Source: Enterocloster bolteae (GTDB taxonomy: Bacteria; Bacillota; Clostridia; Lachnospirales; Lachnospiraceae). Taken from it: 64,000 nucleotides of DNA. Under the pieces are notes generated by a model. That model ran no database searches and was not told the origin of the DNA. It was given only the letters and a program-made list of their open reading frames with translations. Positions 17,930 through 25,890 of the stretch are shown here, piece by piece. The stretch spans positions 1,178,001 through 1,242,000 of the forward strand of contig NZ_CP022464.2 of assembly GCF_002234575.2 (NCBI RefSeq). The letters run 5' to 3'. Position 1 is the stretch's first letter. Every line of letters starts with the position of its first letter. Position numbers and translations under genes: made by a program.

Positions 17930-19285
17930 TTATTGCGCCTTGCCCTCCTTCTCTGCCGCCACAACCGGATCCTTTGGAAACACCAGATTGAGAATAATCG
18001 CAAGCAAAGATGTGAGAATAACGCTGTTCTCCTCCAGCATTGCAGCGATTCCGGCAGGGAACTGGGCGCTGGCGCCTTTGCAGAACTGGGTGCCCAGGCC
18101 GAATGCCAGGGATACGCCTATAATCAGGCAGTTCCGGTTGGAGTATCCGGCCTTGGCAAGAAGCTTCATGCCTGAGGTGGCAATCATTGCAAATACAACC
18201 ACGGTACCGCCGCCAATCACACAGTTGGGGATGGTGGACAGCACGGCTCCTACCTTGGGACAGAGACCGGCCAGGAAAAGGATTCCGCAGCCAACCAGAA
18301 TTACAAAACGGGAGCACACTTTGGTCAGAGCCACGATACCGGAGTTCTGGCTGTAGGTGGCGGTGGGGAAGCTGTTAAGTACGGCTGATATAATGGAAGT
18401 GATTCCGTTTGCGGTGGCTCCTCCTCCGATTTCATCCGGGGTGGGCTCGCGGTCCAGTCCGCCCATGCATGATACGTTGAAATCGCCTATCATCTGTACG
18501 GCAACAATGAAGTAAAGCAGTACAAACATCAGAATATATCCTAAATCAAATTTTACGCCAAATGCAAAAGGCTTTGGAACAGCAAACCAGGCAGCCTCTC
18601 CAATGCCTGAGAAACTTACCAGTCCCAGAATGACCGATAAAATGTAGCCTGCCGTCATACCGATAAGGATGGCTGCAACCTTGGGAAGGCCTTTGCCGAA
18701 CACATTGAATCCCAGTACGACCAGCACCACGAATACGCCCACTGCCCAGTTGATGGGGGCACCGAAATCAGGTGATGATGTACCGCCCGCAATATTGCCG
18801 ATGGCAAGATTAAAGATGGAAACGCCCACAGTCATGACAATGGTCCCCGTTACCACAGGAGGGAAGAAGGATGACATTTTCTTAAGGAGTGTTCCGTAGC
18901 TGATGGCAATGACACCCGCCGCAATCTGGGCGCCGAAGATATAGGGAATTCCTTTGCTGCCGGCAATGGAAAGACAGGCCGGCAGGAATACGTATGTAAG
19001 TCCCATCATGCAGGGAAGGCCGGAGCCAATCTGTATGCTTCCGATTCGTATGGGATAGAGCTGGATTGCGGTTGAGATGGCAGCTCCCAGCATGCAGCAC
19101 TGGAGCAGCATGTTGGCGTCCTGAACAGACAGGTTGGCTACTGACGCGACTAAAATCATAGGAACGATGTTCCCTACAAACATGGCCAGTACATGCTGCA
19201 GGCCTAAAGGCACTGCTTCCTTCATACTGGGCCTGCCGTCAAGCTGGAATTTTGAAGTGCTGGTTGCTGTGTTCTTTTGTGACAT
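17930..19285 (-). CDS. Nucleobase:cation symporter-2 (uracil/xanthine permease)
   Basis: A membrane symporter of 451 aa with 12-14 hydrophobic segments. NCS2 hallmarks are GLQHVLAMFVGN near residue 27 and SQNSGIVALTKVCSR near residue 310, related to the family signature N-x-G-x4-T. It imports a purine (xanthine, uric acid, guanine) or uracil with cations. The start has AGGAGGG upstream. Its about 200-nt leader holds two related hairpins, a terminator and a cre-like site, so expression is probably controlled by attenuation and catabolite repression. The exact nucleobase cannot be assigned. Confidence 0.9.
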   Translation of the reverse strand: MSQKNTATSTSKFQLDGRPSMKEAVPLGLQHVLAMFVGNIVPMILVASVANLSVQDANMLLQCCMLGAAISTAIQLYPIRIGSIQIGSGLPCMMGLTYVFLPACLSIAGSKGIPYIFGAQIAAGVIAISYGTLLKKMSSFFPPVVTGTIVMTVGVSIFNLAIGNIAGGTSSPDFGAPINWAVGVFVVLVVLGFNVFGKGLPKVAAILIGMTAGYILSVILGLVSFSGIGEAAWFAVPKPFAFGVKFDLGYILMFVLLYFIVAVQMIGDFNVSCMGGLDREPTPDEIGGGATANGITSIISAVLNSFPTATYSQNSGIVALTKVCSRFVILVGCGILFLAGLCPKVGAVLSTIPNCVIGGGTVVVFAMIATSGMKLLAKAGYSNRNCLIIGVSLAFGLGTQFCKGASAQFPAGIAAMLEENSVILTSLLAIILNLVFPKDPVVAAEKEGKAQ

Positions 19286-19318
19286 TGTTGTTTTCCCTCC
19301 TGATTTTCTTTGATATTT

Positions 19319-19332
19319 AAAAACGCTTTCAT
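19319..19332 (-). promoter_or_regulatory. cre-like catabolite-control site in the permease leader
   Basis: On the minus strand, TGAAAGCGTTTTTA matches 13 of 14 positions of the CcpA consensus TGAAARCGYTTWCA. It lies about 35-50 bp before the permease start, where bound CcpA would block transcription. The same bases also form the GCTTTC/GAAAGC hairpin followed by TTTTT, so either reading is possible. Confidence 0.45.
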
Positions 19333-19340
19333 GAAAGCTT

Positions 19341-19371
19341 CAACACTTTGTGAAAGGTTGCCAAACTCCTG
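19341..19371 (-). ncRNA. Leader hairpin element, copy 2 (unknown structured RNA)
   Basis: In the permease transcript this copy reads GAGTTTGG then CAAC-CTTT-CAC-AAAG-T-GTTG. It forms a stem with one bulged base and a three-base loop. It matches the copy at 19418-19448 at 25 of 31 positions; one difference is compensated across the stem (A-T here, G-C there). It matches no riboswitch class that I recognise. Confidence 0.5.
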
Positions 19372-19408
19372 GAGATTTAATGCTCTGATGTCTGCACAAA
19401 TAAAAAAA

Positions 19409-19450
19409 CGAGAGCCGCAGCTCTTTGTAAAAGGCTGCCAAACTCTCGTT
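19409..19450 (-). terminator. Leader hairpin element, copy 1, an attenuator-like terminator
   Basis: In the permease transcript, CGAGAG and CTCTCG form the outer stem and GCAGC with GCTGC the inner stem, followed by seven T residues. This is a good intrinsic terminator about 120 nt upstream of the permease start. The inner part is the same element as copy 2 (19341-19371). Premature termination controlled by folding or an RNA-binding protein is inferred. Confidence 0.65.
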
Positions 19451-19556
19451 CCAAGTCTGTGAAATATAAAATTGTAACAAAATCACCTGATAATATCAGC
19501 TGTTAAATATTTGTCTTATAACGGTATTTAGTCTATCATATATAATATATAAATCA

Positions 19557-19576
19557 ATATTCTTTTGAAAGAATAT
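19557..19576. promoter_or_regulatory. Perfect 20-bp palindrome upstream of the permease
   Basis: ATATTCTTT and AAAGAATAT are perfect 9-bp arms around TG. A second dyad, TGACT-N5-AGTCA, follows at 19583-19597. Both lie in the AT-rich promoter region between the divergent permease and LacI genes. The regulator is unknown. Confidence 0.45.
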
Positions 19577-19682
19577 CGTGTTTGACTGAATTAGTCAGAA
19601 AAAATTGTGAATATTGACGAAATATTAAAACAGATGCCCGCCAGAACCCGCCAGAACCTGCCGAAACCTTTCCGGGACCCGC

Positions 19683-19711
19683 TTGCGTTTTTACCTTCCT
19701 CCTGCTAAGAT
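19683..19711 (+). promoter_or_regulatory. Candidate promoter of the fructan LacI gene
   Basis: TTGCGT, a 17-bp spacer and TAAGAT lie about 60 bp before the start. Just upstream, at about 19637-19667, a CCGCCAGAAC decamer occurs almost three times in tandem. Confidence 0.45.
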
Positions 19712-19773
19712 ATTAGTACTATGTAATTAGTGCAATGTAATGAAGTTTTATGCGATGGAGGTTGTCTGGGCAA

Positions 19774-20748
19774 ATGGCAAGTATCAGGGATGTGGCAAAA
19801 AAAGCAGGTGTAGGGGTGGGGACTGTTTCCCGCGCGCTTAACGGAACTGGCTATGTGGCGGAGGATACAAAGGCAAAAATCCTTGCAATGGCTGCGGAAC
19901 TGGACTATCAGCCAAATGAGCTGGCCAGGAACCTGTTCCGGAACAGGACAGGAATCATTGGAATTGTGGTGCCTGATATGGAAAATCCATTTTTCAGCAA
20001 GCTGCTGAAGCACATGGAGATCCAGCTCTATAAGAACGGTTATAAGGCCATGATCTGCAATACCATTGAGATAAGCAACCGTGAGCAGGACTTTATTGAC
20101 ATGCTGCGCCAGAACGTAATGGACGGCATCATCACCGGTGCCCATTCCCTCCAGGATTACGCGTACCTGAACCTGAATAAGCCGGTGGTCGCCATGGACC
20201 GGAACCTGGGACCGGACATTCCCATAATACATTCAGATCACAAGGCAGGAGGCAGGATGGCGGCCCGGCTTCTATTGGATGCAGGCTGCAGGAATGTGCT
20301 GAACTTTGGCGGTTCCTTCCGCGTCCATACGCCCTCCAATGACAGGCACCAGGAATTTAATCGGGTTATGGAGGAAAATGGGGCATCTGTCAAAACCATT
20401 GAAATGGCGTGGAATATGATGGAATATGATTACTATTGCCGTATCATGGAACAGTACATGGATATTTACCGGGATATTGACGGGGTGTTCACTACGGATA
20501 TAGGAGCCCTTTACTGCCTTAACATAGCAAACCAAAGAGGTGTGAAGGTTCCGGAGGAACTCCATATTGTTGGCTATGACGCAGTTGATATGACCCGGCT
20601 GTTTACACCCAAGCTTACCAGCATAGCGCAGGATATACCGGGACTGGCAACAGCCTGTGTGGATACCATGATGGACCTGTTAGATGGTAAGAAGGTAAAG
20701 ATGGAACAAATTCTGCCTGTTTCCATACAAAAAGGTGGAACGATATAA
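19774..20748 (+). CDS. LacI family transcriptional regulator of the fructan operon
   Basis: A repressor of 324 aa. The helix-turn-helix starts with MASIRDVAKKAGVGVGTVSR and is followed by a ligand domain of the sugar-binding type. Start ATG 19774 has GGAGG at 19757-19761; an in-frame ATG further up (19750) is rejected because it would precede that site. It lies directly upstream of a GH32 enzyme and transporter, in the same direction but separated by a terminator. Dyads with the half-site TGGAAC at its 3' end and at the operon start are its likely operators. Confidence 0.9.
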   Translation: MASIRDVAKKAGVGVGTVSRALNGTGYVAEDTKAKILAMAAELDYQPNELARNLFRNRTGIIGIVVPDMENPFFSKLLKHMEIQLYKNGYKAMICNTIEISNREQDFIDMLRQNVMDGIITGAHSLQDYAYLNLNKPVVAMDRNLGPDIPIIHSDHKAGGRMAARLLLDAGCRNVLNFGGSFRVHTPSNDRHQEFNRVMEENGASVKTIEMAWNMMEYDYYCRIMEQYMDIYRDIDGVFTTDIGALYCLNIANQRGVKVPEELHIVGYDAVDMTRLFTPKLTSIAQDIPGLATACVDTMMDLLDGKKVKMEQILPVSIQKGGTI

Positions 20749-20750
20749 TG

Positions 20751-20766
20751 TGTTCCATGTGGAACA
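20751..20766. promoter_or_regulatory. Candidate upstream operator of the fructan LacI
   Basis: TGTTCCA-TG-TGGAACA is a perfect dyad just after the LacI stop codon. It shares the TGGAAC half-site with the dyad at 20919-20938, about 170 bp away, so DNA looping is possible. Confidence 0.5.
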
Positions 20767-20815
20767 CGGAGAAGGGCTGAATACGATAGATACAAAAACT
20801 GGAAATAGAATGAAA

Positions 20816-20877
20816 ATAGTGCACAATATACGAGGCGAAAAGTTGTATAATGTGCACTATTTTTGCGCTTTTTTACA
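20816..20877 (+). terminator. Terminator of the fructan LacI gene
   Basis: ATAGTGCACA (20816-20825) pairs perfectly with TGTGCACTAT (20851-20860), with extra pairing inside. TTTT and a second T run follow. Confidence 0.8.
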
Positions 20878-20885
20878 AAAGCATA

Positions 20886-20914
20886 TTGACATATCAATCT
20901 AATAGTACTATAGT
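20886..20914 (+). promoter_or_regulatory. Promoter of the GH32/ABC operon
   Basis: TTGACA (20886-20891), a 17-bp spacer and TATAGT (20909-20914) form a near-consensus promoter identical in both boxes to that of the operon at 8471. The predicted start point is near 20921. Confidence 0.8.
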
Positions 20915-20918
20915 GTGG

Positions 20919-20938
20919 ATATGGAACGGGTTCCATAT
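20919..20938. promoter_or_regulatory. Operator overlapping the GH32 operon start point
   Basis: ATATGGAAC and GTTCCATAT are perfect 9-bp arms around GG. The site begins at the expected transcription start, the classic position for a LacI-type repressor. Confidence 0.7.
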
Positions 20939-20979
20939 AGGAAAAATAGACACAGACAGGATAAAAGGAGGTGATGTGG

Positions 20980-22638
20980 ATGTTGGAATTTGACAACGGG
21001 GAATATGAGTCCGTCTGTATATTTGCTGAAAAAACAGATGACAGGGATGGCTGGATTTGTCTGGAAGGACCCGGAGGAAAGGAACAGCAGGTTCACATGA
21101 ATGACGACTGGTACCGTCTGGTACAGCTGGCCCTTCCTGAGAAGGGGATATACCGCATCAGCCGTAAAGGGGTCTCTTTCACCCAGATGTATCTGAGCGG
21201 GGGACCGGATTTGATGGACAGGGGAATAAGATTCCTGGATCCGGACAGCGGTGATGAAATGGAACTGGGAAAATGGTATGATACTTCTGTAAGGGAACAG
21301 TATCATTTCAATCCTTTTATGAACTGGGTAAATGATCCGAATGGACTCTGCTGGTTTAAGGGATATTACCATCTGTTTTACCAGTCCAATCCCTTTGGGC
21401 AGGAATGGAATGATATGTACTGGGGCCATGCGGTGAGCCGGGATTTAATTCACTGGACCCATATGCCCTATGTTCTGGAACCGCAGCCGGATTTGTGGAG
21501 GGATAAAGAACACAAAGGAGGAGCCTTTTCGGGAAGCGCCCAGGTGGAGGGAGAACAGATGCATCTGTATCTGACCCGTCACCACGGTCCCCAGGAGGAC
21601 GGTGAGGAAACCAGGGAATGGCAGACAGAGGCTGTTTGCTGGGACGGCATCCATGTGGAGAAGGAGCGCCCGTGCATTACTGAAAGACCGGAGGGAGCGT
21701 CTTTTGATTTCAGGGACCCCAAGGTACAGCGGATAGAAGGCATGGACTATATGGTATTGGGATCCAGCCTGGACGGTGTGCCGTCTATCCTGCTGTATGT
21801 CCGGGAGAATGGAGCGTGGAGCTTTAAAGGTCCTCTCCTGCAGGAGCACGAACCGGGAATCAGGACCTTTGAGTGTCCGGATTTTTTTGAACTGGATGGG
21901 AAATATGTGGCCGCAGGTGCATGGATGTGCCACCGCGATGAGGCCGGCCGGTATCAGATGACACGGTGTTATACCGGGACCTTTGACGGGGACAGGTTTA
22001 AGACAGAACATCAGCAGTGGTATGATTTTGGAAGCAACTTCTATGCGGTGCAGAGCTTTGAACACGGCGGCAGAAGGATTGCCATAGGGTGGATATCTGA
22101 TTTTTACGGTGAACACCGGGTTAAGCCCACAGGCGCCTGCGGCAGTTTTTCCCTTCCAAGGGAACTGCACATGGAACAAGGAAGGCTGTTCACGGAGCCG
22201 GTAAAGGAATGTTACGGACTGCTGAAGGAGCGTATTTTCGCAGTGTCAGGACAGGATGTCCCGCCTGTGATTGTTCCGGGCAACTCATTTTTTGTGAAAA
22301 TTAAGCTTGGAGACGACCGGGATTTCCTGGTGACCCTTGCCAGGGAAGGAGATGACGCCCTGTATCTGGAACGGAAAAATGGTGTGACTAGCCTGGTATC
22401 CACCAGGAAGGAAGTGAGTGAGGTCCGTTTTCCGTCTGATGTCAGCGCGGTCCGCTATGTGGAGATTTTTATGGACCGGAGGGTGGCAGAGGTTTACTTA
22501 AACCACGGCGAGGCCGCAGGCACCAAGCTGTTTTACCAGGAAAGCACCAGGGGGCATCTGGAGGCGGATTTTGCTGCCGGAAGTCTGAAGCGTCTGGAGG
22601 TATGGACCATGGAGTCCATCTGGAACCATAAATCATGA
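20980..22638 (+). CDS. Glycoside hydrolase family 32 (beta-fructosidase/levanase-like)
   Basis: A fructan- or sucrose-cleaving enzyme of 552 aa. The nucleophile motif WVNDPNG is at residues 116-122 (D119), the stabiliser motif RDP at 245-247 and the acid/base motif EC at 298-299. About 100 residues precede the five-bladed catalytic domain, and a C-terminal beta-sandwich follows. No signal peptide is visible, so it acts inside the cell on imported fructo-oligosaccharides. An AAAGGAGGTGA site favours the ATG at 20980 over the earlier GTG 20971 and ATG 20974. It is the first gene of a four-gene operon with a CUT1 transporter. Confidence 0.93.
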   Translation: MLEFDNGEYESVCIFAEKTDDRDGWICLEGPGGKEQQVHMNDDWYRLVQLALPEKGIYRISRKGVSFTQMYLSGGPDLMDRGIRFLDPDSGDEMELGKWYDTSVREQYHFNPFMNWVNDPNGLCWFKGYYHLFYQSNPFGQEWNDMYWGHAVSRDLIHWTHMPYVLEPQPDLWRDKEHKGGAFSGSAQVEGEQMHLYLTRHHGPQEDGEETREWQTEAVCWDGIHVEKERPCITERPEGASFDFRDPKVQRIEGMDYMVLGSSLDGVPSILLYVRENGAWSFKGPLLQEHEPGIRTFECPDFFELDGKYVAAGAWMCHRDEAGRYQMTRCYTGTFDGDRFKTEHQQWYDFGSNFYAVQSFEHGGRRIAIGWISDFYGEHRVKPTGACGSFSLPRELHMEQGRLFTEPVKECYGLLKERIFAVSGQDVPPVIVPGNSFFVKIKLGDDRDFLVTLAREGDDALYLERKNGVTSLVSTRKEVSEVRFPSDVSAVRYVEIFMDRRVAEVYLNHGEAAGTKLFYQESTRGHLEADFAAGSLKRLEVWTMESIWNHKS

Positions 22639-22655
22639 AGAGAGGGAGAAGGATT

Positions 22656-23957
22656 ATGAAGAATAAGAGATTGGCATGTATGACACTGGCAGCTGTATTG
22701 GCGGCGTGTGCACTGAGCGGCTGCGGCGGCAGTTCCAAATCAGGGGGAGGAAAGACAGGCAGCGACGGGGCTAAACTGGTGACTATCTGGAGTCCCACGG
22801 ATGAACCGGCTATTGAAGAGTGGTGGGTTGAGAAAATCAATGCCTTCAATGAAGAACACAAGGGAGAAATCGAGCTTAAGAGGGAAGCTATCGTGCGGGC
22901 GGATTCCTATGCTTACGAGGATAAAATCAATGCGGCCGTGACAAGCAATGATCTGCCTGACATTCTGTTTGTGGACGGTCCCAACATATCCAATTACGCG
23001 GCGGACGGAATCATCGTACCCATTGACTCCTATTTTACAGAGGAGGATTTAAGTGATTTCGTGGAATCCATCAAAGTGCAGGGAACCTATGACGGCAAGC
23101 TGTACGCCCTGGGAGCAACAGAGAGTTCCGTGGCATTGTACTACAATAAAGATATGACTGACGCGGCCGGCATCACCATGCCGGATAAGATGGAGGACGC
23201 CCTGACCTGGTCTGAGTTTGCTGACATTGCCGGGAAGCTGACCACCAGCGATGTGGCCGGAACCAACATCATCATGGATAAGGGCGAGGGACTTCCCTAT
23301 GTGCTGGAGCAGTTCTGGATTTCCAACGGCACTGACTTTGTAAGTGAAGACGGTTCCAAGGCCGACGGCTATGTGAACAGTGAAAAGGGCATTGAAGCAG
23401 CCAATTTCCTCAACAGTCTGATTCAGGATGGTTATGCCAATATTGACCCCATGAAGCAGGAGTTCCACAATGGAAAATGCGCCACCATGCTGGGCGGTTC
23501 CTGGGAAGTGGCCACTCTGGAGCAGTCCTTCCCGGATCTGAACTGGGGCGTTACATACTTTCCGGTGGCTGACAATGGCGGCATCAACACATCTCCCACA
23601 GGGGACTGGGCTGCTTGCATCACCAGGAACGCGGACGCGGAAGCAGCAGGCGTTGTTATCTCCTATCTGATGAATAAGGAAAATGTGACCTCTTACGCCC
23701 AGGCCATAGCAAAACTTCCCACCAGGGCATCCAGCTATGACACGCTGACAGAGTACAATGAATATCCCCGCTCCCTCTTTAAGGAGCAGTCACTGAATAC
23801 AGGCCATCCAAGACCAAGAACACCCGGCTATACCGTGCTGTCGCCCGGATTTTCAGAGGCCATGATGAATATGTTCACAGGTGCGGATGTAAAAGAGTCC
23901 TTAGACCAGCTGGCAGCTGATTTTGATTCCAACTACCAGAAGAACTACGCGGAGTAA
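22656..23957 (+). CDS. CUT1 ABC transporter substrate-binding lipoprotein (fructan operon)
   Basis: An extracellular solute-binding protein of family 1, 433 aa. The signal peptide ends at the lipobox LSGC (C23), followed by a Gly/Ser/Lys linker. The mature part shows the usual two-lobe oligosaccharide receptor pattern. A GAGGGAGAAGGA site sits before ATG 22656; an earlier in-frame ATG at 22635 would add only seven residues. The context with GH32 suggests fructo-oligosaccharides or sucrose as ligand. Confidence 0.92.
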   Translation: MKNKRLACMTLAAVLAACALSGCGGSSKSGGGKTGSDGAKLVTIWSPTDEPAIEEWWVEKINAFNEEHKGEIELKREAIVRADSYAYEDKINAAVTSNDLPDILFVDGPNISNYAADGIIVPIDSYFTEEDLSDFVESIKVQGTYDGKLYALGATESSVALYYNKDMTDAAGITMPDKMEDALTWSEFADIAGKLTTSDVAGTNIIMDKGEGLPYVLEQFWISNGTDFVSEDGSKADGYVNSEKGIEAANFLNSLIQDGYANIDPMKQEFHNGKCATMLGGSWEVATLEQSFPDLNWGVTYFPVADNGGINTSPTGDWAACITRNADAEAAGVVISYLMNKENVTSYAQAIAKLPTRASSYDTLTEYNEYPRSLFKEQSLNTGHPRPRTPGYTVLSPGFSEAMMNMFTGADVKESLDQLAADFDSNYQKNYAE

Positions 23958-23963
23958 TGGTGA

Positions 23964-23981
23964 GGGGGACAATGGTCCCCC
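23964..23981 (+). other. Intercistronic hairpin after the fructan receptor gene
   Basis: GGGGGAC and GTCCCCC form a perfect 7-bp stem with an AATG loop, followed by TTCCCTTT. It probably reduces read-through or protects the receptor message. Confidence 0.6.
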
Positions 23982-24010
23982 TTCCCTTTAACAGGGAAAG
24001 GAGGTATATC

Positions 24011-24898
24011 ATGAAGTATGGTACAAAGAATAAGGTCCATGAAAGACGGGCGGCGTTCCTGTTCATCCTTCCGGCAGTGGTGCTGCTGGCAGCGTTCCTC
24101 ATACTGCCTGCTGTTTCCACGGTCCGCTATGCATTTACTGATTACAATATCCTCAGGCCGGATAAGATTAAATTCTGCGGACTGGATAATTTCGTGGAGC
24201 TGTTTGGGGACAGGGACTTTAAGAAATCCCTGGTTAATACCATTTACTTTACGGTGGTGGTAGTTCCCTTCCAGTGCATTCTGGCCCTGCTTTTAGCCAT
24301 GCTGATTTCATCCAGAAGAAAGGGAGTATCCATATTCCGGGCAGCCTATTTCAGCCCCAACATCACATCCATGGTGGTGGTTGCCATCCTCTGGAGCGTG
24401 CTGTACAATCCCAACCCCAGCACAGGCCTTCTGAACGCGTTTCTCACAAAGCTGGGTTTTGCCCCCTGCGGTTTCCTGACAGACCCCAAGACGTCCATGA
24501 ATTCCATTATCTTTATGTCGGCCTGGCAGGCGGCAGGGTATCAGATGATGATTTTCCTGGCAGGACTTCAGGCCATACCGGGAGACCAGTATGAAGCGGC
24601 GTCCATTGACGGTGCGGGAGCCTTTCAGAAGTTTCTGTATGTGACCCTGCCGGGACTTAAGAATGTGATTAAATACGTTGTGATGATTACAATGATCCAG
24701 GCCATGAAGCTGTTCACGCAGCCCTATGTCATGACCCAGGGCGGTCCCCAGAACTCCACCAGGACCCTTGTGTATTATATCTATGAACAGGGCTTCCAGA
24801 GCAGAAATTTCGGGTACGCCTGCAGCGTGGCAACCGTATTCTTTGTCATAGTGGTCACCATGTCGCTGATGCTGAAGCGGGTCATCAAGGCAGATTAA
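24011..24898 (+). CDS. CUT1 ABC transporter permease (MalF type, fructan operon)
   Basis: An inner-membrane permease of 295 aa with six predicted membrane segments. The EAA loop is visible as YEAASIDGAGAFQKFLYVTLP near residue 200, where the ATPase docks. The start is ATG 24011 after GGGAAAGGAGG; a longer in-frame reading from 23957 would run through the hairpin and is rejected. It pairs with the permease that follows 15 bp later. Confidence 0.93.
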   Translation: MKYGTKNKVHERRAAFLFILPAVVLLAAFLILPAVSTVRYAFTDYNILRPDKIKFCGLDNFVELFGDRDFKKSLVNTIYFTVVVVPFQCILALLLAMLISSRRKGVSIFRAAYFSPNITSMVVVAILWSVLYNPNPSTGLLNAFLTKLGFAPCGFLTDPKTSMNSIIFMSAWQAAGYQMMIFLAGLQAIPGDQYEAASIDGAGAFQKFLYVTLPGLKNVIKYVVMITMIQAMKLFTQPYVMTQGGPQNSTRTLVYYIYEQGFQSRNFGYACSVATVFFVIVVTMSLMLKRVIKAD

Positions 24899-24913
24899 GG
24901 AGGAGGGAGAATC

Positions 24914-25756
24914 ATGGGATTAAAGGAAAAAGATATCCTGAAACGCGTTTTGTTCTATGGCGGAAATGCAATTGTCGCCCTGATTTTTGTATCGCCGCTC
25001 CTGTGGATGATTGCCGCGTCCCTGAAACCGGAGGCGCAGATATTCTCCGACATGAGCAATATCAGGACGTTCTGGCCCACAGCGGCCACTCTTGGGAACT
25101 ATGTTGAGGTGTTTACCAGGGTAAATATGATGAAATTCATCCTCAACAGCCTGTTCTATGTGTTTGTAATTGTAATCCTGGACCTGGCGGTCAATTCCGT
25201 CTGCGGATATGCCCTGGCAAAATTCAATTTCCCCGGAAAGGAGCTGCTGCTGACAGTGGTCATCAGCCTTATGGTGCTTCCCATGGAGGCTATCATGCTG
25301 CCCCTTTACAAGGAGGTTGCCAGCCTTGGGTGGGTGAATACCTGGGCCGGGCTGATTGTTCCCTTTGTGGGGAAATGCTTCTCCATCTACATGTTCCGCC
25401 AGTTCTTCTTAGACATTCCCGATGATCTGCTGGAAGCGGCAGCCATAGACGGCTGCGGCCCCATCAAGACATTTTTTACCATTGTAATGCCCATCTCAGG
25501 CACGGTGTACGCCACCATCTTCATCCTGGACTTCGTGGCCCACTGGAATGATTTCATGTGGCCCATGCTGGTGGTTACAGGGGAGGACATGAGGACAATC
25601 CAGCTGGCCATCCAGACGTTTTTTGGATCAAAGCCAATACACTATGGCGCTATCATGGCATCCCTGACCATATCGGCAATCCCCATGCTGCTGATGTTCG
25701 TATTTCTTCAGAAATATTACGTGGAAGGTATTGCATCCACTGGCATAAAGGGGTAG
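24914..25756 (+). CDS. CUT1 ABC transporter permease (MalG type, fructan operon)
   Basis: The second permease, 280 aa, with six membrane segments and the EAA loop LLEAAAIDGCGPIKTFFTIV near residue 175. It ends the fructan operon. No ATPase gene follows, so a shared MsmX-type ATPase encoded elsewhere is inferred. No convincing terminator was seen after its stop. Confidence 0.93.
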   Translation: MGLKEKDILKRVLFYGGNAIVALIFVSPLLWMIAASLKPEAQIFSDMSNIRTFWPTAATLGNYVEVFTRVNMMKFILNSLFYVFVIVILDLAVNSVCGYALAKFNFPGKELLLTVVISLMVLPMEAIMLPLYKEVASLGWVNTWAGLIVPFVGKCFSIYMFRQFFLDIPDDLLEAAAIDGCGPIKTFFTIVMPISGTVYATIFILDFVAHWNDFMWPMLVVTGEDMRTIQLAIQTFFGSKPIHYGAIMASLTISAIPMLLMFVFLQKYYVEGIASTGIKG

Positions 25757-25846
25757 CAGAGAGCTGGCGCCGGAGAGGGGCTGCGGCATACATTATTTCC
25801 ATTCTTTCCCTAATGGTTTTCCAAATATTATGTGCTATTATAGTTT

Positions 25847-25874
25847 TGTAACAGAAATGTAATAATTATGTAAC
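25847..25874 (+). promoter_or_regulatory. Triple TGTAAY direct repeat, WalR-like site
   Basis: TGTAAC, TGTAAT and TGTAAC are spaced exactly 11 bp apart. Each adjacent pair fits the WalR (YycF) consensus TGTWAH-N5-TGTWAH. They lie 17-44 bp before the CAP-protein start, just after a TATTAT that could be its -10 box. Binding there could repress or otherwise tune expression. Confidence 0.5.
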
Positions 25875-25890
25875 ACATAAGGAGGTAACC

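Noticed and set aside
17847..18356. 169-aa open frame on the plus strand opposite the permease
   Set aside because: It is antisense to a clear NCS2 gene, and its composition follows from that gene.
19286..19520. Permease leader considered for a purine or PRPP riboswitch
   Set aside because: The conserved core of these classes is absent; the tandem hairpins do not fit them.
23957..24010. Longer start for the fructan MalF-type permease
   Set aside because: The extension reads through a stable hairpin and lacks its own ribosome-binding site; ATG 24011 has a strong one.
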